Below, in pieces: positions 12,201-27,200 of a DNA stretch of 64,000 nt. Made by a program: the position numbers and the translations under genes. Source of the DNA: Limnoperna fortunei (taxonomy: Eukaryota > Mollusca > Bivalvia > Mytilida > Modiolidae); NCBI GenBank assembly GCA_944474755.1, contig OX104117.1:65401522-65465521 (forward strand). Direction: 5' to 3'. Within the stretch, counting starts at the first letter, position 1. Each line of letters starts with the position of its first letter. The notes under the pieces are model-generated. The model searched no databases, was not told the DNA's origin, and saw only the letters and a list, made by a program, of their open reading frames with translations.

Positions 12201-15200
12201 GTACTTGCCAGTCAGTCACCTGTCAGCTGACCTTGACCTCAATTTCACGGTCCAGCGACTACGTTAAAGTTTTTGGGCTACAGCAGTTCCTCTGTAACTA
12301 CACATGGTAGGATGACAATATTTGGTATATAGGTTGCTGATGACTAGTACATGACTGTCTGGTAATTGTCACCTGACCTTGACCTCAATTTCACGGTCCA
12401 GCGACTACATTAAAGTGTTTGGGCTACGACAGTTCCTCTGTAACCACGCATGGTAGGATGACAATATTTGGTATATAGGTTGCTGATGACTAGTACATGA
12501 CTGTCTGGTAGGTGTCACCTGACCTTGTAGGATGACAATATATGTTATATAGGTTGCTGATGAGAAGTACATGACTGTCTGGTAGGTGCCACCTGACCTT
12601 GACCTCAATTTCACAGTCCAGCGACTACGTTAAAGTTTTTGTATTAGGACAGTTCCTCTGTAACTATACATGGTATGGTGACAATATTTGGTATACAGGC
12701 TGCTGCTGATAACTAATGCTATTTACGTAATGCTTATGACGAAATTTATTTTCGTTACTGATGCGGAATGCAGGCGAGACTTTTTTCTGTGTCCACACTT
12801 GTTAGTCTGTAAAACCAGGAATTTTATCTGACATTGGGAATTAATAAAACACATGAATATCGTTAGATTGTTGGGGCTAGGTAAAAACAGACATAACACC
12901 AGACTGTTGGGCCTTGATAAAAATATAAATATTATTAAGCTGTTGAGCCTAAGTAAAAACATACATTTAGCATCTAACAGTTTTGTCTGAGTGTTAACCA
13001 GAAATTTTATCAGACTTTTTGGTATCTGTAAACACAGGAATATCATCAGCCTTTATAAAGAACATGTTTATTTCTAGACTGTTTGGCCAGTGGTAATAAC
13101 AGGAATATCATTCGACAGTTGGGCCTAGAAATGTACAAAAATATTGTTAAAATGTTGGAACAAGGTAAAAACAGGTATACATTAGACTGTTGGGACTAGG
13201 TAAAACAAGGAATATCATTAGCATTTTGGGACTAGGTAAAACAAGGAATATCATTAGCGTTTTGGGACTAGGTTAAAACATTAGACTGTTGGGACTAGGT
13301 AATACATGCAATAACACGTAACTGTTGAGTCTGTACATTAACCAGCAATATGATAAGAGTTTTTTCTACAATCAGGAATATCATCTGAATGTTATGCCTT
13401 GATAAAAACAATAATTTAAATTTTTTGGACTTTTTATACCCCCACTCGACAGAGTCGGGGGTATATAGTGGTCCTCGCGTCAGTCCGTCCACATTTGCTT
13501 TAAGAATGATAATTCAAAAAGTTTACATCCGATTTGAAACAAACTTTGGGATATTGTTATATATCAGGTTTGTAAGAATCCTATCAATTTTGGGGAAAAT
13601 CCGTCAAATTTCAAGGTAACAGTCCACGAAAAACGTTAGAAATTTTAACAAAAAAATTGTTTCCAGACAATAACTCAAAAAGTTTGCATCCGATTTTGAA
13701 TGAAACTTTGGGATGTTGTTATATATCAGGTTGGTAAAAAGCCTATTGATTTTGGGGGAAATCTGTCAAATTTCAAGGTGGCAGTCCACGAAAAACGTTA
13801 GAAATTTTTACAAAAAAGTTGTTTCCGGTCGATTACTTAAAAAGTTTGCATTTGATTTGAATGAAACTTTGGGATATTGTTATATATTATGTTGGTAAGA
13901 AGCCTATCAATTTGGGGGGAAATTCGTCAAATTTCAAGGTCAGAGTCCATGAGGAGCGTTAGAAATTTTTACAAAAGCGGGGGTATCAGTGATCGCTAGA
14001 TCGACTTTGTCTAGTTATAAACTGAAATATGAACCCATTGTTGGGCCTAATTAAAGAATGGAATTCCATTCAAAATGTTAGGTCTGGTAAAAACAGGCCA
14101 CATCGACAGTTTCTTAGGTCTAATTAAAACATTATCAGACTGTTGGGTCCTGGTAAAAACAGAAACATTATTGGACTGTTGGGTCCTGGTAAAAGTAGGA
14201 ACATTATCAGGCTGTTGGGTCCTTGTAAAAACAGTAACATTATTAGACTGTTGGGTCTTGGTAAAAACAGGAACATTATCAGACTGTTTTGTCCTTGTAA
14301 AAACAGGAACATTATCAGACTGTTGGGTCCTGGTAAAAACAGGAACATTCATCAGACTGTTTGGTCCTAGTAAAAACAGGAACATTATGGGACTGTTGGG
14401 TCTTGGTAAAAACAGGAACATTATTGGACTGTTGGGTCTTGGTAAAAACAGGAACATTATTTGACTGTTTTGGTAAAAACAGGAACATTATTGGACTGTT
14501 GGGTCTTGGTAAAAACAGGAACATTCATCGGACTGTTTGCTCCTAGTAAAAACAGGAACATTCATCAGACTGTTTGGTCCTAGTAAAAACAGGAACATTA
14601 TGGGACTGTTGGGTCTTGGTAAAAACAGGAACATTATTGGACTGTTGGGTCCTGGTAAAACAGGAACATCATCAGACTGTTGGGTCCTGGTAAAAACAGA
14701 AACATTATTGGACTGTTGGGTCCTGGTAAAACAGAAACATTATTGGACTGTTGGGTCCTGGTAAAAACAGAAACATTATTGGACTGTTGGTTCCTGGTAA
14801 AACAGAAACATTATTGGACTGTTGGGTCCTGGTAAAACAGGAACATTATCAGACTGTTGGGTCCTGGTAAACAGAAACATTATTGGACTGTTGGGTTCTG
14901 GTAAAAACAGGAACATTATCAGACTGTCGGGGCCTGGTAAAAACACAAACATTATTGGACTGTTGGGTCCTGGTAAAAACAGGAACATTATCATACTGTT
15001 TTGGGTTTTGTAAAAAGCAGAACATTAACAGACTATTAAGTTCTGGTTAAAACAGGAACATTATCAGACTGTTGATTGGTTTTATTGGTGTTTTATGTCC
15101 TAACCTGTGATTGGTCGTTTCAGTTGTTTATGTCATGACCAATGATAGGTTGTTTGGTGTTTTATGTCCTTATCACTGATTTGTTAATTGGTGTGTTATG

Positions 15201-18200
15201 CCCAGATCTATTGGTTTTAGAGCTACCATTGATTAGGCGAACACCTTGATATCTTTGATGACAAATTATTTACAATTATGTTATTTATTCCAAAATTAAT
15301 GTCATTTCATTCCTTGTAATGAATGCTACACTGAAATGACATTCTTAAGTAAATTCAGCTTAACATTAAATAACATGTTTTAGTATGAAAATACTTGCAT
15401 TTAAAGATCAACATTTTCATTTTTTTTCCATATTATCAAGTTTGATAACAAAAGTACACATCTGTGCTTTAATATTAAAAAGAACTGTTTGATCTGACAT
15501 AGATATTTCACATTATTGCATTAACTTAGCAGATATTATTTCCAGGAATAATATCTTGTGTATCAGTAAACTAAAGATTATGCAATATTTCCTATCAATT
15601 TTAACACAAATCAAGGCTTTAATATAGTTTTGTCATGGACTTCTCCTATGGGATTGAAAATCAAATTGTACAAAATTGAGTTTCTATTGTATAAAAGATT
15701 TTTAAGTATCTTGCTTAAAATAACTCAGTGGAATAAATTGCAGTAAACTATTTTATTTTTGTTTTAGCCATTGAATCACACCAATGATCTCATTAAGTAC
15801 CAGTATCCATATATTTTACAGAAGAATTCCATTTTTGAGTGAGGTTTTCACCATTTGCAGCCATTTTTCACCAATTTTGATAAGGTATTGGGGGAGGGGG
15901 ATAAGCTCGAGATCCTCCACTGATAGATACCCTGTTTTTAAGATGTGTTACTAGAAATCAAATTTAAAAGTTAAATGAGAGCCAAAATAAAGAAACAACT
16001 CATTAAAACTAGATTTAAACATCAGCTGTATCATGAATTGTTTGTTCAGGAACATCAAAGATAAAACAGTTTTGAATAAACACACTATTTATCAGGGGAG
16101 ATAATCTCAATGGTTTTTTTGTGTAACAGGAGAGATGATCTAAATACACATTATTTTGTTTTATAATTCAGCAGTTAAGAAGAACACCTGTTGCTTTAGG
16201 AATTTTTTATTAATGAAAATTTGTCAGAATATTGATTACAGTTGATGAGATGCTATAAGTTAATCAACAGAAATAAACTAATAGTTATACTTTGTCTCCT
16301 ACTAAAAGGTGCCTCGGTGACCGAGTGGTTAAGGTAGTTAGTCTGCTAGTGATCACATGCTTGTCAACACTGAGATTATTGGTTCGAGTCTCATTTCAGG
16401 CAGTGTGTATTTGACTCCAATCTTTGTTGACAAGGGTGGCCTACCAGTTTTCCTACTGAAAGTCAGGGATTTTCTCTTGACTTCCTCCCCCAATAAAACT
16501 GGATTCCCTGATATAGCTAAAAATTGATGACAGTAGCGTTAAACACCATTCAAATAAACAATCTACTTCATGTTAGAAAACTTACATAGAAACTTCTCAA
16601 GAACAAGTATGTCCCATCTGAAGTAAAAAGTTTAGACACAAAATAAGAGGTCTTTAGATCAAGAGTTAAGAATTTGAAATATAGTGTGATTTTAAACTAA
16701 CAGTATTTGTAAGTCAAGTAGTGTTGAGGAAGGCAGCGTTTACAAAGTTACCTTGACACACAAAGCTGCCCAGCGAGTTCCCAGGTGGCCGATATGGGAT
16801 GCTTCTTTGTTTGGGGTTGTCTGGTAATATTATGGAAAGCCTGACTGTAGGCCGTATTTGGTAACATGCTTGGAGGATCTGAGCGCTTCATTCTTTGCAT
16901 GATAGACCCTTCTTGTAGATTTGGAAAAAGAGTGGGTTTATTGTTCATGTTGGTTTATTTTTTGTTGACTTGTTCTTATCCTGAATATAGCTGAAATGTT
17001 GCTCCCCAGACGTTAAGCAAACATTCAATCAATCAATCAATCAATCAATATCTTATGATGTAAGCTCAATCATTGTACAACAAAATAATAGAGCACTTGG
17101 TTTTGTATCCAGGAATGTACTATTAGTGAACTTGATTTTCAAATTCCTTGTATTGGGAAAACAAAGATTGTAGTCACCATCAAGCTGGAGAATTGGGGTC
17201 CTCCATCTATACCCCAGTCAAGGGTCACTGAATGAATAACATATGAACAATATTATATTTTTGTTACAACTAAGATTCATGGAAATAAATAGATTGATAG
17301 ATTAAAAATTGATTTTTCCATCTTCGAAGTTTGACATTTTTCATTTGTGATCACAATTTAACATTTGAATTAAACCAATCTGGTTGTTGGCCAAGCCTTA
17401 CTGTATAGGTTTGTTCACTTGCCAAAGTAAAATAAAGAATACAGAGTAATTATGGTGATTCCTTCCTCATCCCAATGATTTTTCAAACAGTAAGCATTTT
17501 TACTTGGGTGACATTTTCTGTGTTGTACCAACAGATGTGTTACAGCTAATTTGTTGAGTTTTTATTCTGTAAACTTTCTGTGTGAGTACAAATAATGTCC
17601 TGTACAACATTTTAAAATGAAAATCATGCATGGTAAAAAAAGAATCAAAATTCTGTCATGTCTTCATATGGTATGTAAAAAACACCTGACATTTATTAGG
17701 ATAACATTTTAATAGAATTTATTTTAATGTTTATATATTTAAAACGTATGATACTGTATTATCTGGTGTATTGATATAAAGGGAAATAACTCTATGACAC
17801 CATAATTAAATATGCTGGTAGATATAGGTGTTTAATTTTATATTGTGTTTAAGATAGGGTATCACCTGAAATCCTACCCTCATGTGTTTTAAATTTCATT
17901 ATTGTTAAATTTTACATATCCTGCATTACTTTTGCTTATCTTAATACACATTTTTTTACAATGGTTAAAACTTAATCTCTGTGTGTTCTTCATGACATCA
18001 AAATTGGCAAAGCAATTACACACTATGCAGACTATTTATAGAGTCTAACCTCCAGTTTAGTTTCTATACAAAGCCACACAAAGTGGCAGGGTATTATGGC
18101 TACCTCCTTAAGGATATGAGTTTTCTGTCTGTCCGTCTGTCAATGCCTTTGTGGTTTATAGATGATAACTGAAAAACGCATCAACAGATTTTGTTTTTCA

Positions 18201-21200
18201 ACTTTGCAGAGCTGTTAAATACTATAAAATGAAGATATAGTTCAATTTTCATTACAATCCATTTTGTGGTTTTCGACTTTGGCCAATTCAAATTTTTTTT
18301 GTCAACAGTTGGTGGTTTCCAGGTTATAACTTGACAATTCCATTTGTTGTTTTTAAGTTGGGTCAATTTGAAATTATTTTTATAGGTCCAAGGTCAAGAT
18401 AAAAATTGTCTTCTGAGATGGACTGTTATCATACTCAGCTGTTCCTATAGTCTGATTTGTAATTCAGTAAAATGTGTTCATGAATATTAAAAGCAATGCA
18501 GCTTGGGGAATATCATTTAATGTCGTATTAGATCTTAGTTTTACTAAGGGCATAATCAAAATCACATGACAAGGCTCGTGATAATTACATTGTAGATGCT
18601 AAAATTGTGTGGTTTGAAATTCCAGGACTCTGGTTCCGGATGTACCAACAACATATACAAGTATGATTGAGTTATTAAATGGCTGCTCATTTTGAGCAGT
18701 TTTTCAATTGCATGAACTTTTATTTTGAGTTTTACTTTATTTGTCTTTTTCCAGACAAACTAAATGGGCTGGATTAATATAGTAAATGACATTAGGATCT
18801 GCTGTTTAATACATTACAGACATACACTATTCCTTGTTTTGGCTTAATGCTGTACTTTATGAGTAACTAGAGAAAAAGTCATAATTTGCCAGTGTTTTAA
18901 TGCAGCAATTCTCAGATTTTAACCACTGGGCATTAAAATGATATTACATTTTTTTCCCGAATCTCTTTTGAATTTAACTTTTAAAAGTGATTAAAGAGCA
19001 ACCAAAATATAGCACAGAATATCTAAATTGTGTACAAAGATTCATGAGTAATAAATGTAACATCCATTTTGTTTTCCAATTCTGTCTGCAGGGAGAATTA
19101 GTGAATTAAAGATGCCAATTACTTAATAAAGTTTGTTCATCAAAACCCATTAATGAGTTAACATCTCAGATCGTTTGACATTTTGGTTCCTAATTTGTAA
19201 GTGCTATGAGCCTAGATGCTGCAGCAAATAAATTGAAAAACTAATGGTCCTTGAAAATGGTTTATAGAAATTCATTTATAGTGTACTGATGTCAATGTTC
19301 TGTTCTTTAAATGTTAACAATCATTAAATCTTTATTGTCTGACATTTTTCACAGAATCTACAAACACCAGTACATGGCAATGAGTACAGTGGTACTGCCT
19401 TGGTTTGTTTGTTTATCTAAGTGGTGTTTAATGCCACTTTCAGCAATCCTTGTCTGGATTTACATAACTTTGTAATACCTTGAGTCAAGCTCACCCTGCC
19501 CACATTGAGACTCGAACCCACAATCTCAGTGTTGACAGACCAAATGATCAATAGTAGACTAACTGCCTTAACCACTCGGCCACCCAAGCCTAACTGCCTT
19601 AACCACTCGGCCACCCAAGCCTCTATACTGTATTGGATATGTTTTGTTAATGCACAGGAGAAGTTATAAATAGTAGAAACTTAAAAATGGTGAAGGCAAG
19701 TGACAGAAAAAGTAACAAAACTAGCTCTAACACACCTTTTAGATTAGTTGGAAGTAACCTGTGTAATATTATTACACTGAATATATTTTTTTATGCTTTG
19801 TATAGACTTTATGTATTCTTTAATTGATTCAAATCACTTGAATAAGCAATTGTCCTGCCTATTATAACTTACATGTGTTATTGGCAGCCTGTTATAAATC
19901 ACATCACAAAGCATGTTTATGCTTTTAGTGGTGTATTATTTAATTTGGACTTGCTGTTAACTATATGTCAGAGTTGTTTTGCCAATTAATTGTTGGTTTT
20001 TACAATATTTCAGATTTGTATTGCAAATTAAATGTAGACAATTAGCACACAAACAAGTTCTGACAAAAAAACTGATATATGCTTTTTATCCCTGCACAGA
20101 AGGAAAATAATTTATAATTTGTTATAAGTTAGAAACCATTATACAACTCATCCTTGGGAACCAATGATAAATTCTATGAAATTCTTCACTCAGTCGCAAA
20201 GTAGATTTCATTTTATTTCTCACTTCACCACGGGGGCTGATGTTTTAAGGAACATAATGCAATCAACCAGGTTTTGACAATATACTTGACTTGGCATGAA
20301 TATATGTCCTTATGTTAATAAGGGCATGTACACGTGGATATGCAGCATAAAAATAACAAATTATATTTTTTTCAAATGTCATACAATAAATTGGCTTTTT
20401 CTGAAATTGTTTACAGTACATGTACTAAAATTGCATTATAAACATTATTTATCTGTAAATTTCTTTTCCCGAACCTACTTTGATTTTATCTGTGTAGATC
20501 TACTACATCTACTTTCACTTTGTCTGTGTACCACCTTCATCTACTTTCACTTTGTCTGTCGGCCACCTGAATCTACTTTCACTTTGTGTACCACCTGAAA
20601 CTTCTTTCACTTTGTCTGTGTATCTACTGCACCTACCTTCATTTTGTTTTGTCTGTGCACCTACTGCACCTACTCATTTTATCTATGTACCTACTAAACT
20701 TTCATGTACTTTCACCTAGTATACCTACTTTCACTTTGTCAGAGCTCCTACTTTTACTTGTCTATGCACCTACTGAACCTAATTAAACTTCATTTGAAAA
20801 ATGCTTCTTGTATTTGTTTGTTACATTTTGTGTTTATGAAGTATTTTATCTCTGATAAAAATATTGTTAAATGTTTAGGGAATATTGTAATCTATGACTG
20901 AATATAATACAAGTGATATCCACGCAACAACTTGATCTTTATAAATAGTATAGCAAAAAACTCTGTAACGGGCGGTTCTGCGAGTCAAGGGCCATTCAAG
21001 GATTTGAAATCTTAATTGATATGATGCTAATACCTCTTGATTATTGATCTGTGATGAAGTCCTTCGTTACCCGCTAGACAGACTAATCAATACATTCACA
21101 GAGTAAGGTGAGTACTGTCGGTATGGGGCAGCACCGCTAGTCCGACGCCCCATTGGTCCGACACCCCATTAGTCCGACATCCAATTGGTCCGACACCCCA

Positions 21201-24200
21201 TTAGTCCGACACCCCAATAGTCCGACGCCCCATTGGTCCGACACCCCAATAGTCCGACGCCCCAAATAGTTTCTTAACTCAATTTGTCGATCATCCTAAT
21301 TTTAAAAAAATACTTTCTCAAACCATGAGCGAAGTTTGGTGAGTGCACAGATTAATGTTGGGCACTTCTAGCTGATTTTTTAGTTGAAAATTTTATTGCA
21401 AACCTCGTCAGAAATACTAGGCGCTGTTTTACTAATTATTTCCAATTTTATATCATTTTGTTTCAGTTATTATTTCCTGATATCACAAAAAATTTATATC
21501 AATATTTTATTTTTTGATATGCAAAAAATAAGGAATAAATAGTAAAACGGCACCTTAAACACAAACATGTTGTAAACAGAGTACTTATTGTTTAAGCGAA
21601 GACAAGGGTACCAAGATAGTTTATTAGGATACAAGCCGAATACAGAAAAAATGTATTCATATAACCTTTATTATGTACAGAGATTGCAGGATCCATATTT
21701 TTTTTGTTTGAAAAGGGGGGGGGGGGATTAAAAACCCCAAATTTCGACAGGAAAGATGGTGTGATTGTCAGTTAAGCTAGCTGGAGTCGAGCACACCTTG
21801 CTCAAAGTCGCAACCTCAATGTTGACATAGTAGATGATTAACCATTTTAATATACTATAATTGCACTAAAAACATCAGAGTATGTAAAAATACTATTTAT
21901 TATTTTACAAGTAGCTTATAGTTCATTGAAAGATTTATGTCGTAAACGAAAAATATTGCTTGCACTATAAATAACAATGTTTGGATTTTTGTCCTCGAAT
22001 TGACAATCGTCATTTAATATTAATTAGTAGTTTCTTTTTAATAATAAATAAAATCATAACTGTAAATTTAAATCATATTTCCAATAAAAAACAGATTGCA
22101 TTGTGTTAGTTTAAAACAATTATGCACTAAACATATAAAAAATCGCAGGTCTGAAATGGCCGGGTTGCAAAGTATGTGCCTTAATAAATGGGGAAATGGT
22201 TCACACATTGTACGAAGAAGGTTTTGGTTCTGTGAAGGAGAAGTTGATTAGGTCTTCTGCAAATGTTCAGAAAAAATGACCAAGTTCCCAAGTCTGGAAA
22301 ATTTGGAAATGAATCCATGAACATTTCCATAATATCATTTGCAGAACTTCAATACACTTGCAGAACTTGCAATACATGTGCAATCTTTCTGTGACGTTTC
22401 AGAGATCTAGTTTGAAAACTGTAGAAGATGATTACAAAATATAGATACCGTATTTTGCCCGCGTAACCTCCGGACTTCACCATACTAAACCCAACCTGGG
22501 TTTGCACTTCGTGAAACCTGGACAAAATTATTTTTAAAATAAAAATTTCATCTGATATCAAAATTATTCAACTATTATCCTAGTAGTTAACTAGTTTATA
22601 ATTTCGGTATTCCGTTTTTGTTATGCAGTGATACGAATGTACATAACTGACTAATGGGGTGTCGGACCAATGGGGCGTCGGACTAGCGGTGCTGCCCCTC
22701 TTAAACAAACCCGGATTAAGCGTTACTATAGACTGGGGATTTTCACAAACCACGCATATTCTTAGAGGAGCTATGACATTGACATAGCAAATCTGCAGGA
22801 GTAGAGAACTATTTCTGCACGCCAAGACTAAGTGTGTACGGTGGCGTGACAAAATAATACTTAATTTTAGATAAAATCTTGGACAAAAGCAATCTCCACG
22901 CAAACGATTCTAGGTATCCTACGTATACCACAATCACATCTGCCATACTATTGGTTGACATTGTGAGAGATATCTCTAGACATAGAAGATAAGCTTCGCT
23001 TCACTATATAAAAATAAATAAGATCTCGTGTATTTTTTCACAAACGTCATTCTTTTTCAACAAACGACACGGACAGACGAGTAAATGTAGTCCCGCAATA
23101 AATGGGGGGTGACATGTGGCTAAGGTTATATCTGGGAACCAGTTATGTTCTTTGTGTCGGAGAGTGGGACAAAAGATATGCATCTTTGACAAACAACGAC
23201 GTCACACTATTATGACTCTAGAAGACATTCAGCGCCAAAAATTAATTTTTCAATATCTGTTTGAATCTAACACGAAAACTGGTTTTATTTGCAAAATTGT
23301 AGGGATCTATCAAAGGTTTTACCATACACCTTATAAAAAACGTAATTTTTACCAAATTTCCATCACATGCAGTTTTTCGATAATGAAGAATACGTTACGT
23401 TAACGTCCGCTATTGGGCTGACAATGTACATAAAAATCCATCACTTCAAGCTAAAACCGGAGATTTTAACACCTTCAGCATCCTTGTACTCCCTTCAGCT
23501 TTATTTATTTACCCCCTTCCGGACTACGTGAATATATGATTTCGAAAAGGTCAATTGTATTTAAATATTTATTTGATAGTCTTCTACAAAAGTTATGGTT
23601 TTTTTTCAATACAAAATCTAAGATGGCTGTCCACGCATGGCTTAATTTAGTCCGAGACTCCTCTGCCGTCATTTTTAGAATTTTATAGGACCGGGGTCCA
23701 ACGCTCCCATCGAAGTCTATCAAAATGCGTTGGGTGGTCGACAGAGGATCCTCGAAATAGGCTTTATTAAACATAAAAACCTATGGTAATTTTTAAAGGC
23801 TTCTTTTCTGAGACTGGCGAACCAATAGAAACAAGGCTTGTCAGCAATATTTATTTAAGGTCCTTTACGACGTTTATATTTGTATTCCAATAAGAAATTA
23901 AAAAATCCCCACCACCGCAGGACATAGTTTAATATAGGAAAATATGAGGAAAAATTCATACACATTTTATTTTTAAAATGGAAAGTGTCGAACTATTACG
24001 ATTTTTGACAATGGAGTGTCGGACTATTGGGGCGTCGGACCAATGGGGTGTCGGAATATCGGGGCGACCCGTCGGTATATCAGCTGTACACGATGTTCAC
24101 ATACTATAGATCTACACATTTATTTTTCTAACATTATATAGTGCACTTTTCTGGCAAATTTAGACAATTAATTTCTATAATAAATATTTTGCGCCATGTA

Positions 24201-27200
24201 CCTTTCAATCTGTGACTGTTAATGCAGAGTTATCTAATGTTGATAGAGAAACAAAACGGATTTAACAAGGCTATTGAGTGTAAGAGGAAAATGTTAGAAG
24301 TTTTCAAAACATTTTCCCCAGGCTGCTGGATTGTAAAGTAGCCGTGTGATTTACTTTGCAGCTGCTTTCTAATTTGGGATGACTGTGCATAAAAATATCA
24401 AATCTGTGGAAAAAAATTGCATCATATACAAACAGCTGACCGTTTTATGTATGTTTCATATTAGTGATGGAGTTTTGTGAAATATTTAATAATATTTAAA
24501 ATTGTTTTTCAAAAACTTTATTTTTTCGGTGTTGTTACAAACAGCTGTGGATATGTAAATGCCAGGCATCATTTCATTCATTATTTTCCATGCACATGGT
24601 AAAATATCTATAAATTTTTAAATAGTATTTATACATAAGGTTCTGCATAGGCGTAGCATTCGGTGCGGCATGTACGGCTTCCGCCGTACCAATAACTTTT
24701 GCACGTACGGCGTGCCGTACCAATAATTTTCAGAAATAAAATTTTTTATTGGTGTCTTTTGACTCTCCTCTCATCTCAAATACATAGGCGTAGCAGCCAG
24801 TACGGCATGTACGGCTTCAGCCGTACCAATAACAAATTCGATGCTACGCCTCTGTTCTGAAAATAAGAATAACAACAAAATTGTATCAAAACAAATTTTC
24901 ATAGACTTAATTCCAAGGCGTTCAAAGATTATAAAGTTCAAAGCAAAAATCGTATCCCTTAATACCTTTTATTGTGTCATACGCTTAAGGATCGTCACTG
25001 ATTTCATTTCATTGCAGTACACATCCAGGATTGCATGTATACAAGAATACAAGAATACAAGTTTATTGACCAATTATGGACCCTCAAGGGGCAGTGACAA
25101 TACAAACAATAATGATTCAGAAGCATTATACGAGTTATAAATAAAGAAATTAACATTGATAATACAATTTATATATCAAGTATATAAGTACTAATAAGAA
25201 TTATGTTAACTTAGACTCCAAGAGGAATTTACAAGGGAGTTTAAAATGGTTATATTTTCACAGTTAAATGTCCAAAGTAATTTATGGAATGGAGATAACT
25301 GGTAAAAATTCCTATTTGATTGTTTTATGATATCAAACAGGGTTTTTCTAGTGTCTGAGTATTTTGTACAGTTGTCAAAAAAATGGGATTCATCATCAAC
25401 TTCTGAGTTATTACAGTGATCACAAATTCGTTCGTCAGTAGGTGTTTTGGGTTTAGTATATCTACCCAATTCTATTTTTAATTTATGACAGCTAATTTTA
25501 AATTTAGTAATACACCTTCTGAGTTTTAGTTCAGTTACTAGATCAAGATATTTTTCATATCCAAAATTTGTTTTAATCTTAATATAAGTTCTCAATTTAC
25601 CATCTTCATTTATTAATTTATCTCTGTGGTTGTACCAGGTGTCAATGTAAATATTCTTTAAATCTGTCTTGATGGTATGTTTGAATAACGACTTTGAACT
25701 ATTTTTTTTCCTCTTGGAGTCTTAAGTATATCTAAAACATTCGAGATGGCTGAATACCACGATTGACCTCCCCCCTCGTGTATATTTTTGGATTCTAAAT
25801 AAGCATCTTTTAATAAACCTGATGGGATATTTTCCATACGATGCCAGTAATTTAAACTGGCTTTAAAACCATCTAAAATAATTGGAAATCTACCCACTTC
25901 AGACATAACACCAAAACTCGAACCTTTTTTATGAACCCCAAGAACGTATTTAATAAAATGTAAATCCATTTTAGAAGAAGGTGAGAATTTTGATTGTTTA
26001 GTCCAATCACATAAATGTTCTAATTTAAAAGAGGGAGGCAAATAACAACCCCAAACATCAGCACCATATAGCAATATGGATTTTATAGTATGATCAAATA
26101 AATTTATGGATGATCTGATACTGGGTCCGAGGGAAATATATTCAGCCTTTAATTTAAATAGGGCTTTTAGAGACTTTCGATAGAGGTCAAGTTTAGCTTC
26201 TTGAAATGTACCAGAAGGAGTTATAGCCATACCAAGGTATTTGTAATGGTTTGTAAATTCTAAAGTTTGATTTTGAAATGTAAAATTTTCCTTTAAATGT
26301 TTACCAGTTTTATTAAAGATCATAGCTTTTGTTTTTGAAAGATTCACATTGATTCCCCAATCCTCACAAAATGCTTGCAATTTATTCAATTTGTTTTGCA
26401 GTCCACATTGTGATGTTGACATTATTACCACATCATCTGCATATAAAAGGCAGTGGATATCTTTATTATTTATAGTGACAGTATCAGGGGTTTCATTAAA
26501 ATATTTTGGGAGATCATTTATAAATATTTTAAATAAATTTGGACTAAGAATGTCCCCCTGTCTAACTCCAACTTCTGAGTTAAAGTTTTCAGTAAGGATG
26601 TTACCAATTTTAACACATAACTTTGATTTGCTATACATGTTTTTGAGTATTTTGTAAAATTGACCTCCAACCCCTATATGTAATAATTTTATATATATTG
26701 CTTCGTGCAGAACTGAATAGAAAACTTTTTCAAAATCAATAAAGCATGTATATAACTTTTCTTTTTTGTTAATAAATTTGTCAATAGCTGTTTTTAGAAC
26801 AAAAATGTGATCAGCTGGCCGACATTTTTTTGTAAAACCAATTTGGAAAGGGGATATAACATCATTTTCAATGAGAAAGCTGTCTAATCTAATATTAAGT
26901 ATTGAATTAAATAATTTGCCAAGACATCCTGTTATAGCTATTCTTCTATAATTTTCTGGTTTAGACCGATCACCTGATTTAAAAATAGGACTTAAATAAC
27001 CTGTTGACCAATGGTCGGGATAAAAACCAGAGAGTAAAATACTGTTAAACAACTTTGATAGGCAGGGTGTCAATATTTCTTGTCCTGCTTTTAACATATT
27101 ATTTGTAATAAGTTGCAATCCTCCAGATTTATTCGACTTAAGTTTTTTTATAGCAAGGATGATCTCTTTTTCACTTATAGGATCATCTAATATGTCTAAA

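Noticed and set aside
14047..15013. Open frames of 60-136 codons on both strands
   Set aside because: They are translations of the 36-bp array; the same residues recur every 12 codons in every frame.
16309..16400. A tRNA-Ser or tRNA-Leu gene
   Set aside because: The tRNA-like part continues into a SINE body and tail, the same combination occurs at 19404, 35531 and 54142, and acceptor pairing is poor.
21125..24070. Transposase gene inside the 2.9-kb insertion
   Set aside because: No open frame above 110 codons and no recognisable catalytic motif in either strand.
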